A DNA stretch of 62,523 nt from Natronococcus jeotgali DSM 18795 (GTDB lineage Archaea; Halobacteriota; Halobacteria; Halobacteriales; Natrialbaceae): the NCBI RefSeq assembly GCF_000337695.1, contig NZ_AOIA01000017.1:81119-143641 (forward strand). The letters are read 5' to 3'. The notes beneath the pieces were generated by a model. It saw only the letters and a list, made by a program, of their open reading frames with translations, was not told the DNA's origin and searched no databases. The translations under genes and the position numbers were made by a program. Positions 9,211 to 18,747 of the stretch are shown here, in pieces (within the stretch, counting starts at the first letter, position 1; the number at the start of each line of letters is the position of its first letter).

Positions 9211-9809
9211 ACGTTTCCATCGTCGTCCCGCGGAATAAGTGGGCCGCGAGTGTGAGGATAGTCACGCGGTCGTCACTACGGGCGTGACAACGGTTCGAAT
9301 CCGCTTCGATCGGTCGGCGCGAACGCCGACGGGCTCGAGTCCCGGCCTCGAAGGAGCGACATCCCGAAAGGCGAGCCGAGTGACATCTCCCTCCGGCTCG
9401 CCGCGTGGTCCGTGCAGTAGTTCGTGGTGCGAGGTCGGTGGGATCGAGGGTAAAGGCATGACCTCTGACCGTTAGGGCAGTTCGAATAACTCCCCCACCG
9501 ACCACGTAATTCTATCTAACCAAGTCATAATAATCTTTCTATTGTTTAACTATAATAAGAAGAGATGCTAAACGGCTAAACATAGTTCAAATCGCGCCGT
9601 CCGACGGCGTCACCACCCGTTCGCTCGGTTTCGAGGGCACCGAACGAGTAGCGATAGGGGAGCAGACCGGAGGGACCGCGAGGCGTCTCAGAGGCGCTCC
9701 GCCGGCCTATTTTCATTCCGAACGAGTGGGATAAATACGTTCCACAGTTCGGCCCGTCCCGGATTCGTTCCGTCGCACCACGACGCGGGGCGCCCGCAGT
9801 CTCGAGGGC
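9211..9809. other. Intergenic region with AT-rich island
   Basis: About 600 bases without a convincing gene. Bases roughly 9508-9592 form a strongly AT-rich island within GC-rich DNA, containing TTTAACTATAATAAG, a tandem GCTAAAC pair (near 9570-9584) and the short inverted pair AACTAT/ATAGTT. A hairpin GTCACGC...GCGTGAC lies at about 9261-9288. The island could be a promoter or a decayed insertion, or an untranslated RNA; nothing decides between these. Confidence 0.4.
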
Positions 9810-12800
9810 TCAGTTTCCGCGGTCGGCCCAGGCGAGGAACAGCTCTTCCTTCGAGGCCAGCCCCTCGTCCGGGAGGGCGTGCTCGAGGACGTAGCTGCTG
9901 GCCTCGTGTTCGTTGTCCCACATCGCCTGGTGGGCCTCGGGCAGGCCGTCCCAGCCGACGACCTCGGGGTCGGTGAGGTCGATCTCGCCGGCGTCGACGG
10001 CCTCGTTGAGTTGCTCGACCTCGTAGGCGTTACTGAGGTGAGTGCCGAGGATCTCCGCGGTCGGCATCAACACCTCGCGCTGGCGCATCCACACCTGCGG
10101 GGCGTACATCGAGTAGCGCCGGCCCTCGAGGTCCTCGCTGTAGACGACCCGGCCGGTGTGGGGTTTCGCGAGCATCGTGCTGACGTACAGCGCGTCGTGG
10201 CCGGCCCGCTCGAAGACCACGTCGGGGTACCCTCGCGGGTTCTTCGGCGTTCCGAGGAGGTCGCCGACCGCCTTCCCCAGGGGCTTGAACACCTCGTCGG
10301 TGATCGACTGGACGACCGCCCTGAACGCCTCGGGGTCGGCCTGGGCGTCGGGCAGATCGGGCAGCGTCTCGGGCCAGCGGAAGTCGTCCTCGCGGCGTCG
10401 CAGTCCCTCGAGGCTGACGGTTCCCTCGACGGCGTCGCCGAAGCCCAGCGACTCGACGAACTCCGCCTGCTCGTCGGTGTAGGCGACGACTGCGATCCGG
10501 GCGCCGGCCTCGCGGGCGTCCTCGATCGCTCGCAGCCCGGTCTCGTCGACGACCCCGTCGGGACCGGTGTCGGTTCCGTAGTAGAGCAGGACGCCGTCGC
10601 CGGCCCGGACGTCGGCCCGTTCGAACATCGCGTCGGGCGTCGACGCGCCGGGCTTGCCGAGGAAGGTCAGGTAGTACCCCGTCGAGGCGCCGTAGAAGGC
10701 GAGCTTCCCGCCCTCCTCGAGTAGCTGGAAGCTCCGGGGAAAGGAGAGCTCCCCGGCGTGGCTGACGGCGTAGTCGGCCCGCTCGCCGTCGTGGTGGGCC
10801 TCGTAGGCCTCGACGAACTCCCGGCCCGCCTCCTTCCAGTCGTCCCACGCGTCCTCCTCGCGGGGGATCCGACCCCAGATGTCGTCGTAGGGGTCGGCGG
10901 TTCGGTCGAGAGCGTCGGCGCCGAGGCCCTCGATCCGCGCGGCGCGGTCGGCGCTCGAGCACAGCCCCGTCACGTCGACGTCGTTGCGGGCGGCGAGCTT
11001 CGTCGTCTCCCAGCCCGTCCCGGTCGAGGCGCCCTCGACGAACATCGACGTCTCGGGCTCGATGTCAAGCGTCGTAAACAGCGCGCGCCAGACGGTCCCC
11101 GTCGCGAGGACGTAGGCCCCGGCCTGCTCGATCGACGCCTCCTCGGGGATCGGCAGCACCTGGGGACCCTGGGCGAGCATGAACTGCTGGTGGCTACCGT
11201 TCGGCCCCTCGTAGCCCTGGATCGAGAAGCCGGCGTACATCGGATCCAGTCCCATCCGCGGGGAGAGCACGTCGCTCTGGCCCGAGTAGATGGTGACCAG
11301 GTCGCCGACGCCGACCCGCCCCTCGCGGACGACCGCCTCGCCGGCGTCGACGATCAGCGCGACCCCGCCGCTTCCCGTGACGTGGTAGTCCTGATCGTGG
11401 CTGTCGAACTGGCTCACCGGAACCCCCGTGATCGCCCAGATGTCGTTGAAGTTGACCTCGCTCGCGAGGACGTAGACGAGCACCTCGTTCGGGCCGGGCT
11501 CCTCGACGGGGACGACCTCCTCGACCTCGGCCTCCTCGGGGTCGCCGTGGTCGGCTTCGCCGGTCTCGTCGTCCTTGCGGACCAGCTGGGCGTACTGGTA
11601 GTCGGGAATCTCGTCGACGCCCGGGTAGAACGGCTCGCCCGGCGGGAGCAGTCGGCCCTCCTCGAGCAGTTCCCGTTCCGCCTCGGGCGAAGGCGAGAAC
11701 CGCTCGCGGGTCGGCAGCGGCTCGCTGGCCCGCTCGAGGAACTTCTCGATCCCCGCCTTCCCGCCCTCGGGGTCGACGACGGCCTCGGCGAAGTGGGTCG
11801 CCTCGCGCTCGAGACCCGCGTCGATCCCCTCCTCGAATCCCACTCGGACGGCCTCGACGGCCCGCTCGAAGGCCTTCGTCCGCCCCGTACTGGCGTGTTC
11901 ACACTGGCGACGGTTGCGCTCGACGATCGGGTCCTCGAGCACCTCGGCGGGGAACTCGCCGGGCTCGGCCCACGCCGACCGGTTCTCGAGGCGCCGTTCG
12001 CGGGCCTCGGACAGGGTATTTCCCGCGCCCGTGACGTGTTCGCGGGCGAGTTCCGACGCCCGAATGCGGGCCGTTCGCTCGGTCTCGAGTTCGTCGACGA
12101 GGCCGAGCTCGAGGGCCTCCTCGGCGTCGACGGTTCGGCCGTTCGTGATCATCGTCACCGCGTCGCGAACCCCCTCCGTTCCCCGCCGTTCGCCGAGCAC
12201 GCGGGGAAGCCGTTGGGTGCCGCCGTACCCCGGAATCAGGTTGAGGTTGAGCTCGGGCTGGCCGAACTCGGCGCTTCGCTCGGCGACGGAGTAGTGGGCC
12301 GCGAGCTGGAGCTCGTTGCCCCCGCCAAGCGCCGCGCCGTTTATCGCGGCGACCACGGGGACCGACAGCTCCTCGATCCGGCGGAAGGCCTCGTGGGCCG
12401 TGTTCGGGAAGGCGACGGCGTCCTCGAACTCGTGGACCTCCTCCAAGAACTGCTCGACGTCCGCGCCGGCGACGAAGTTCGACGGGCCCGCGCCCGTGAC
12501 CACGACCGCGCCGACGTCCTCGCGGCGATCGAGGTGCTCGAGGACGGTGTTGAGCTCGTCTAACGCCCGCTCGGTGAGCGCGTTGACGGGCGGGCTGTCG
12601 ATCGTGACCGTCGCGATCCGTTCACCCTCCGCGCCCCGAACGTCGTTGTACTGGACCGTGACGTTGCGGTACTGCTCGAGGAGCTCCTGCTCCGCGGCGA
12701 GGTCCTGGCGGCGGCGCCAGCGCTCGCACTTCGGACGGATCGACTCGACGACGTCGGGATTTTTCAGCGTGCTCGTGTCGCCGATCGGCTCCCGGTTCAA

Positions 12801-15236
12801 CATCGCGGTCAGCATCCGGCGCATGTACTTCCCCGACCGCGTTTCGGGGAACGCCTCGACCTCGATGAACGCCTCCGGAACCGCGGTGACGCCTTTCTCC
12901 TCGCGGACCAGCCGGGAGAGGCGAGCCTCGACCTCGTTGGTGAGGCGGGCGTCGGGTTTTGTCTGGACGAAGGCGACGGGCGTCAGCCCCTTCTCGTGGT
13001 GGTCGGCGCCGACGACGACGGCGTTTGCCACCGGCGAGTCGGGGTTGATCCGCTTGTCCTGGAGGATCGCGCCCTCGATCTCCTCGGTGCCCATCCGGTG
13101 GCCCGAGACGTTGATGACCTCGTCGGACCGTCCGTGGAGGCTGAAGGAGTCGTCCGCGTACTTCTTGGCGACGTCGCCCTGCAGGTAGGCGTACTCGCCG
13201 TCCTTCTCGACCCAGTAGACGTCCTCGAAGCGCTCGTCGTCGCCCGTCCACTCGCCCGACCAGTCGGCGCCGTCCCACCCCTCGAGGTCGCCCCAGACGT
13301 ACCGCATCAGGTAGGGATACGGCTCCTCGACGATGATCTCGCCCCGTTCCTCGAGGTCGGCCTCGCGCCACTCGCTGGTGCCGTCGGCGTACTCTTCCTC
13401 CTCGACCCAGACGTTCCCGAACACCCACGGCAGCGGGTAGGTGTGGGCGTCGGCCCGGAGCTCGAAGTCGTCGTTGCCGAAGAAGTGGGTCCAGACGATC
13501 CCGCCGTGCTCGGTCGCCCAGTAGGAGTTGATGTAGCGCTCGCAGACCTCCTCCATGCCGAACTCCTGAACCGCGGGGCTCACGGGTTCGGCACAGAAGG
13601 TTGCGACCCGCAGGGAGTCCGTGCTCCACTCGCGCACGTCGGCGACGCTCTCGTCGTCCTCCATGATCCCCTTCAGGAAGGTGACGCCGGCTTTGAAGAC
13701 GGTCGCGCCGTAGCGCTCGATCACCGAACTGAACCGGCCCGCGTCGGGGTAGACGGGCGCGCCCTCGAGTAAGATGCTCGTCGTCCGGGTCGTCAACGAG
13801 GCGCTGACGAGGTAGGACTGGCCCGTGATCCAGCCCGGATCGGCGACGACGAAGATCGTATCCTCGCCGGGGACGACGTCGAAGGAGACTTTCATCGTGT
13901 TCGCGATCCCGGCGGTGTAGCCGCCGTGGACGTGGACGACGCCCTTCGGCTTCCCCGTCGACCCGCTCGTGAAGATCACGAAGAGGGGATACTCCGCGTC
14001 GACGGGGACGGGGCGCGAACTGGCCCAGACGGCCCGAACCAGTTCCCGATCCTTGAGCGCGAGCAGGTCGTCGTAGCTCTCGAGGTCGAATCCCTCGCTG
14101 CGCGCCTGCGCGAGAATATCTTTCCGGGCGTCGGCGATCAGGTCGGCCGACCAGTCGTCCCGCTCGCGGGTCTGGATCTCCTGGCCGGTGTGTTCGACGA
14201 CGACCACCCGCTCGAGCCGTTCCTCGGAGTCGACCAGGGCGCGCGCGATCTCGGTTCGGATCTCCGAGAGCGCCTCGCCCGAGAGGTCGACGAACGTCTC
14301 GAGGGCGTTCCCGACCCCCCGCATCGCCTGCCCCCGATCGACGGTGGCCTCGCCCTCGATCGCCCGCGCGACCCGTTCCCGGATCGTCTCGGCGTGGCGC
14401 TCGCGGAGGTCGAGTTCCTCGAGGGTGTCGTCGACGATCTCGGTCACCGTCTCGACGGGCAGGTAGTCCTCGAGCGCGGGGTCGGCGTACCGTTCCTTGT
14501 AGGGGACGATCTCGGCGTTTCGGTAGCCGCCGTCGCTGGTGATCAACACGTCGGCGCCCAGTCGGGCGATCCGATCGGAGAGGGTCTTGTCGCTGAATCC
14601 GCCGAACACCGGCGTGTAGACGATCCCGAGCCGCTTGGCGGCCTCGGTGTAGTAGAGCTGCTCCATGATGTTGGGCATGTTCAGGGCGATGCGATCGCCC
14701 GTCTCGAGGCCGAGGTTCTGGAGGACCTGGGCGGCCTCCGCAACTCGAACCAGCAGCTCCCGCCTCGAGACGTCCTCGGAGACGACCGGACCGCCCCGGC
14801 CGTCGTTTTTCGACTGATCCCAGCGGTCGCCCTCGAAGTGGAAGGCGGTCTCGTCGCCGTGGCCCGCGAGGACGTGGCGGTCGACCTCGTTGAAGCAGGC
14901 GTTGGTCAGCCCGCCCGCGAACCACTCGTACAGGGGGGCCTCGGAGTCGTCGAATGCGACGTCCCAGGGCTCGCGGGACTCGGGGAACTCGCGGCTCGCT
15001 CGAGCGCCCGTCTCGGCGTCGAACCCGTTCCACGCGCCGTCCTCGTCGTCCCAGGAGAGCCACGCGCCCTCGTCGTCGTGGTACCAGTGGATCTCCCGTT
15101 TCGCGATCGAGCCGTGGAACGCGCCAGGGTCCTCGCGGGCCCGCTCGCGGTACCGCTCCCAGTCGTCGCGGGTTCGGATCGGGTTCGATCGCACGTCGTC
15201 GATGCTGGCCGTTCCCTCGTCGGCGCGCTCGCTCAT
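9810..15236 (-). CDS. pcs: Propionyl-CoA synthase: trifunctional acyl-CoA ligase / enoyl-CoA hydratase / acrylyl-CoA reductase
   Basis: A single 1,808-residue protein, the same size and domain order as bacterial propionyl-CoA synthase. It converts 3-hydroxypropionate, ATP, CoA and NADPH to propionyl-CoA through 3-hydroxypropionyl-CoA and acrylyl-CoA. Residues ~1-870 form the AMP-forming ligase, with FTSGSTGKPKGVVHVHGG near 425 and GRSDEVINVSGHRMGTEEIE. Residues ~885-1170 form the crotonase domain, with AGADVEQF, GAALGGGNELQLA and FGQPELNLNLIPGYGG; both catalytic Glu positions are kept. Residues ~1240-1800 form the medium-chain reductase, with SEVNFNDIWAITGVP and the NADPH motif GASTGTGWE near 1405. 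The frame is uninterrupted. A TATA-like TTTATAAT ends only 2 bases before ATG 15236, so a downstream GTG start at codon 16 is possible. Confidence 0.93.
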   Translation of the reverse strand: MSERADEGTASIDDVRSNPIRTRDDWERYRERAREDPGAFHGSIAKREIHWYHDDEGAWLSWDDEDGAWNGFDAETGARASREFPESREPWDVAFDDSEAPLYEWFAGGLTNACFNEVDRHVLAGHGDETAFHFEGDRWDQSKNDGRGGPVVSEDVSRRELLVRVAEAAQVLQNLGLETGDRIALNMPNIMEQLYYTEAAKRLGIVYTPVFGGFSDKTLSDRIARLGADVLITSDGGYRNAEIVPYKERYADPALEDYLPVETVTEIVDDTLEELDLRERHAETIRERVARAIEGEATVDRGQAMRGVGNALETFVDLSGEALSEIRTEIARALVDSEERLERVVVVEHTGQEIQTRERDDWSADLIADARKDILAQARSEGFDLESYDDLLALKDRELVRAVWASSRPVPVDAEYPLFVIFTSGSTGKPKGVVHVHGGYTAGIANTMKVSFDVVPGEDTIFVVADPGWITGQSYLVSASLTTRTTSILLEGAPVYPDAGRFSSVIERYGATVFKAGVTFLKGIMEDDESVADVREWSTDSLRVATFCAEPVSPAVQEFGMEEVCERYINSYWATEHGGIVWTHFFGNDDFELRADAHTYPLPWVFGNVWVEEEEYADGTSEWREADLEERGEIIVEEPYPYLMRYVWGDLEGWDGADWSGEWTGDDERFEDVYWVEKDGEYAYLQGDVAKKYADDSFSLHGRSDEVINVSGHRMGTEEIEGAILQDKRINPDSPVANAVVVGADHHEKGLTPVAFVQTKPDARLTNEVEARLSRLVREEKGVTAVPEAFIEVEAFPETRSGKYMRRMLTAMLNREPIGDTSTLKNPDVVESIRPKCERWRRRQDLAAEQELLEQYRNVTVQYNDVRGAEGERIATVTIDSPPVNALTERALDELNTVLEHLDRREDVGAVVVTGAGPSNFVAGADVEQFLEEVHEFEDAVAFPNTAHEAFRRIEELSVPVVAAINGAALGGGNELQLAAHYSVAERSAEFGQPELNLNLIPGYGGTQRLPRVLGERRGTEGVRDAVTMITNGRTVDAEEALELGLVDELETERTARIRASELAREHVTGAGNTLSEARERRLENRSAWAEPGEFPAEVLEDPIVERNRRQCEHASTGRTKAFERAVEAVRVGFEEGIDAGLEREATHFAEAVVDPEGGKAGIEKFLERASEPLPTRERFSPSPEAERELLEEGRLLPPGEPFYPGVDEIPDYQYAQLVRKDDETGEADHGDPEEAEVEEVVPVEEPGPNEVLVYVLASEVNFNDIWAITGVPVSQFDSHDQDYHVTGSGGVALIVDAGEAVVREGRVGVGDLVTIYSGQSDVLSPRMGLDPMYAGFSIQGYEGPNGSHQQFMLAQGPQVLPIPEEASIEQAGAYVLATGTVWRALFTTLDIEPETSMFVEGASTGTGWETTKLAARNDVDVTGLCSSADRAARIEGLGADALDRTADPYDDIWGRIPREEDAWDDWKEAGREFVEAYEAHHDGERADYAVSHAGELSFPRSFQLLEEGGKLAFYGASTGYYLTFLGKPGASTPDAMFERADVRAGDGVLLYYGTDTGPDGVVDETGLRAIEDAREAGARIAVVAYTDEQAEFVESLGFGDAVEGTVSLEGLRRREDDFRWPETLPDLPDAQADPEAFRAVVQSITDEVFKPLGKAVGDLLGTPKNPRGYPDVVFERAGHDALYVSTMLAKPHTGRVVYSEDLEGRRYSMYAPQVWMRQREVLMPTAEILGTHLSNAYEVEQLNEAVDAGEIDLTDPEVVGWDGLPEAHQAMWDNEHEASSYVLEHALPDEGLASKEELFLAWADRGN

Positions 15237-15441
15237 TATAAACCATCATGAACGTACCCCGTCAAGAGTGTTTTGTGGGGCGCAAATGTTCTCCGGCGTC
15301 GGGACGACCGATCCCGGTCGACGAGCCGCGTATCCGCCGAAGCGAGGCGCTCTCGGAGCGAAGTCGAGGACGCAGCCTCGGAGACGCCGTGGCTGTGCCG
15401 TCGTCGTTCGGGTCAAAAGCGGCTCCGCCGCGGTACCGTCG

Positions 15442-15588
15442 CTAGTACCCGAGTAACCGCAGAATAATTCCCAGGATCACGCCCGTGATGCCGACGAGGA
15501 TTCCCACGCCGGGGATGACGGGGATCGGGAGGAGGCCGATACCGAGCACGATCGCGACCACGATGACGATCGTCGAGATTCTGACCAT
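15442..15588 (-). CDS. Small two-helix membrane protein
   Basis: A 48-residue hydrophobic protein starting at ATG 15588. One membrane segment is STIVIVVAIVLGIGLLPIPV and a second is GVGILVGITGVILGIILRLL, separated by the loop IPGVG. It is divergent from the metallophosphoesterase gene, with about 115 bases between starts. Small Gly/Ile-rich membrane proteins of this kind are common in haloarchaea. Function is unknown. Confidence 0.65.
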   Translation of the reverse strand: MVRISTIVIVVAIVLGIGLLPIPVIPGVGILVGITGVILGIILRLLGY

Positions 15589-15702
15589 ACCCCATCCACC
15601 GCCCGCCGCGGGGTAGCGGTTGGGCTTGCGATCTCGCAGTCCGGTTCCAGTCCGCGGTACGGAAGACAACACCTTTTGGGATCCGCCGGGAGTGTGTGGA
15701 TA

Positions 15703-17037
15703 ATGGACACCGACTCCGATGATCGGGTCTACTACGTCATCAGCGACCTCCACATCGGCGGCGACGAGCAACTCGAGCACGTCGAGTTCCTCGAGGAGCT
15801 GCTCGCCTTCCTCGAGCGCCTCGAGACGACCGACGAGAACGCCGAGTTGATCGTCAACGGCGACGCGTTCGGCCTCTGGGAGTTTACCACCGTCGAGGGG
15901 GTCGAGAAGTTCGACGTGCTCGAGCGGACGTACCCGGAGCTGTTCGAACAGCTCCGTGCGACCGGCGAGAACGTCCCGATCACGCTGTTGCCGGGCAACC
16001 ACGACCACGAGCTCGCGGCCTACGACGAGTACGCCGACCGGTTCGCCGAGTACAACGTCGAGTTGATTCAGGAGAAGTGGATCTCCCGGGAGGTCGGCCA
16101 GCAGGCGATCCACTTCGAGCACGGCCACCAGCACGACGCCAACAACCGGATCGAGGACTGGGGCAACCCCCACGCGACCCCGCTGGGCTACTACTACAAC
16201 ACGCTCGTGACCAGCCGTGCGGGACAGCTCTCGGACCGGGGGCGGTACAACTGGTTGAAGGACGTCCAGGCGGTGACGCCGACCGAGCGGATGCCCGTCT
16301 GGCTCCTCTCGAAGTACTTCTACCGGGAGATGAACCCGATGTTGCGGTACTCGATGGTCCCCTTTTTGCTGTTGTTCAACGTCAGCGTCGTCCTCGCGGT
16401 GCTCGCGGGGCTTGACCTCGCGGGAATCTGGTCGGCGCCGGTCGACCAAACGGAGGCGTTTCTCGGGCAGTTCGGCAGGGCCGGAACCGCGGCCTGGTTC
16501 TTCCTCGCGCTCAACGTCGCCATCGGCGGGCTCCTCCTGTTGATCGGGGTCCCGCTGTACTTCATTCGACGCGACATCAGAAAGACCGTCGACCGCTTCG
16601 GCGTCTTCGAGACCGAACTCACCGTCGACCCCCAGGAACCCTACGAGGAGGCGGCCCGAGAGATCTTCTCCGAGCAACCCGCGACGACGATCTACTGCTA
16701 CGGCCACACCCACCGTCCCGGGGTCCGCGAGATCGAGGGCGGGCTGCTGGTCAACACCGGAACGTGGCTCAAGCGGCTCCACCGCCGGAGCGGGGTCATC
16801 GGGATCCTGCCGCCCGTATTCTACCCCTCCTACCAGTTGCCGGTGGTTCGCATCGCTGCCGAGCCCGAGGGCGTAGCCGTCGAGTACGAGCGCATGGCGA
16901 AACCGAGTCCGGCGACGGAGGAGCTGACCCGCACCGAACGCTTTTTCACCGTCGGCCGGGAGCCGGAGACCGACCTCCCCGACCGCCGCGTGGTCGAACC
17001 GGAGCGAACGGTTCAGATCGCCGAGGCGAGCGACTGA
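15703..17037 (+). CDS. Metallophosphoesterase with an internal two-helix membrane insertion
   Basis: A 444-residue calcineurin-like phosphoesterase. Metal-site motifs are SDLHIGG (Asp15, His17), NGDAF (Asp54), PGNHDHE (Asn99, His100), EHGHQHD near residue 139-144, and GHTHRPG (334-337). Unusually, two membrane helices (about 219-239 and 262-288) lie between the fourth and fifth motifs, so the catalytic head is tethered by a hairpin through the membrane. It may act on a lipid-linked or surface phosphate. ATG 15703 is preferred to an upstream TTG. Confidence 0.88.
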   Translation: MDTDSDDRVYYVISDLHIGGDEQLEHVEFLEELLAFLERLETTDENAELIVNGDAFGLWEFTTVEGVEKFDVLERTYPELFEQLRATGENVPITLLPGNHDHELAAYDEYADRFAEYNVELIQEKWISREVGQQAIHFEHGHQHDANNRIEDWGNPHATPLGYYYNTLVTSRAGQLSDRGRYNWLKDVQAVTPTERMPVWLLSKYFYREMNPMLRYSMVPFLLLFNVSVVLAVLAGLDLAGIWSAPVDQTEAFLGQFGRAGTAAWFFLALNVAIGGLLLLIGVPLYFIRRDIRKTVDRFGVFETELTVDPQEPYEEAAREIFSEQPATTIYCYGHTHRPGVREIEGGLLVNTGTWLKRLHRRSGVIGILPPVFYPSYQLPVVRIAAEPEGVAVEYERMAKPSPATEELTRTERFFTVGREPETDLPDRRVVEPERTVQIAEASD

Positions 17038-17040
17038 CAG

Positions 17041-18468
17041 TCAGTCCGCGCTCTCGGTCGGCTGCGGCCGGTTCCGGGAGACGGAGCGGCGGGCCACCAG
17101 CACGAACGGTACCACCGTCAGCAGCGTCGCGACCAGCAGCGGCCCCGTTCCTACCGAGAGCCCGATCAGGGCCGTGACGTCCGCGTAGAACGTAAAGAGC
17201 AGGAACGCCGGGAAGACGGTTCCGATCGCGTACCGCCACGGGATCGCCAGCGGGCGCGAGATCGGTCCCGCGCCGTCGCGGTACTCCTCGAGCGCGGCCG
17301 GACCGAGCACCCAGGCGGTGTACACCATGAATCCGGTCAGGCCAAGCACCAGGAGCAGGTCGACGAGGTGGTCCGCAAACAGGGTAAAGACCGCGGGACT
17401 GAACGCGTTCACGCCGCCGGTGACCGCGACCAGGGCGAACAGCCCCCGGGTCGCCGTCGACCGTTCGAGATCGAACTCGTCGACCAGCAGCGAGACCGGG
17501 ATCTCGAGCATGCTGATCAGGCTCGTCAGGGCTGCGAGGAGAACGACGAGGAAGAAGACCGCGCCGAGGAGCCGCCCGCCGGGCAAACTCGCGAAGGCGC
17601 CGGCGATGCCGACGAACAGGGCGCCGGGGCCGCCCTCGGTCGGACCCGCGGCGAACGAAAACAGCAGCGGGAACACCACGAGCCCGGCCAGAACGCCGAT
17701 ACCGAGGTTCAGTACGGCGATGGCCGAGGCGTCCAGCGGCAGCGAGCGGTCGTCGTCGACGTAGGAGGCGTAGGTGATCATCGTTCCGCTGCCGATCGAG
17801 AGGGTGAACAGCGCCTGGCCGGCAGCCGAGCCCAGCACCGACAGGAAGTTCTCAGCGAGGTAGGCGCCGTCGAACCCGAGGTAGAACTCGTACCCCTGCG
17901 CGGCGCCGGGCTGTCGGAACGCCCAGACCGCGAGCCCGACGAGCAACACGACGATGCCGGGCATCATCACCTTCGTCGTCGCCTCGATGCCGCGTCTGAT
18001 CCCCGCGGCGACGATCAGGGCCGTGGCCGCGAGGACGGCGAGCTGGTAGCCGAAGGCCTCGGCGCCGTAGCTGATCGCCGCGAAGTGGCCCCCCGGGTCC
18101 GCGAAGTACGCGCCCGTCGCGCTCTCGAGGAAGTACCGGAGGATCCAGCCGCCGACGACGCTGTAAAACGACATCAGCATGATCGAGGTGAGGACACAGA
18201 GCGCGCCGAGCGCCGTCCAGGCGCGCGATCCCGCGAGCGATTCGAACGCCCCCACCGGGTTCCGGTTCGACCGTCGGCCGATCACGAACGCGGCCAACAG
18301 CCCCGGCACCCCGACGACGAGGACGATGAGCAGGTACAACAGTAGAAAGGCGCTACCGCCGTTCTCGGCGGTCATCCACGGGAATCGCCAGATGTTCCCC
18401 AGTCCGATCGCGCTCCCGACCGCGGCCATGATGAATCCGACGCGGCTCGCCCAGCTCTCACGTGCCAT
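17041..18468 (-). CDS. Sodium-dependent transporter of the NSS/SNF family
   Basis: A 475-residue transporter with about 11-12 membrane helices. The start WASRVGFIMAAVGSAIGLGNIWRFPWMTAENGGSAF matches the first helix of the LeuT/SNF family, with the unwound NIWRFP segment that binds sodium and substrate. The later segment GSGTMITYASYV matches helix 6-7. Members import amino acids or related amines with Na+, but the substrate cannot be read here. The stop is only 3 bases from that of the phosphoesterase gene on the other strand, so the two are convergent. Confidence 0.93.
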   Translation of the reverse strand: MARESWASRVGFIMAAVGSAIGLGNIWRFPWMTAENGGSAFLLLYLLIVLVVGVPGLLAAFVIGRRSNRNPVGAFESLAGSRAWTALGALCVLTSIMLMSFYSVVGGWILRYFLESATGAYFADPGGHFAAISYGAEAFGYQLAVLAATALIVAAGIRRGIEATTKVMMPGIVVLLVGLAVWAFRQPGAAQGYEFYLGFDGAYLAENFLSVLGSAAGQALFTLSIGSGTMITYASYVDDDRSLPLDASAIAVLNLGIGVLAGLVVFPLLFSFAAGPTEGGPGALFVGIAGAFASLPGGRLLGAVFFLVVLLAALTSLISMLEIPVSLLVDEFDLERSTATRGLFALVAVTGGVNAFSPAVFTLFADHLVDLLLVLGLTGFMVYTAWVLGPAALEEYRDGAGPISRPLAIPWRYAIGTVFPAFLLFTFYADVTALIGLSVGTGPLLVATLLTVVPFVLVARRSVSRNRPQPTESAD

Positions 18469-18747
18469 CCTGTCTCACCCAACCAACTCGGTGCGCATAA
18501 GGATTATCGTTAATTCGAGACGAACGATCGTAATGGTTCATCGAAAACCGCGATATTTGCCCCAGCGGTCGAATAGTCGCGACTTTGACGACTCCAGTAT
18601 TAGTGTGTGGTAGTTTATAGTTTTAGGCTCCGCCCGGGACTGGAATCGGGAACTCCGACCGGTTCGAATCCGTTACGTTCTCTCTATGTTATCATTGCTA
18701 ACTATTATCAAACGATTCGTCGAACGTACCCGACGGAGTGACAGTAC

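Noticed and set aside
8941-9260. Plus-strand frame opposite the zinc-ribbon gene
   Set aside because: It has no protein-like features, and the Cys-pair spacing on the minus strand is the better explanation.
9291-9301. CGGTTCGAATC resembling a tRNA T-arm
   Set aside because: The stem pairs only in part and no acceptor, D or anticodon arm can be drawn around it. A similar GGTTCGAATCC at 18661-18671 fails in the same way.
9810-15249. Very long Arg/Gly/Pro-rich open frames overlapping the propionyl-CoA synthase gene on both strands
   Set aside because: They are frame shadows of a high-GC gene and lack any domain; the acidic fusion protein explains the region.
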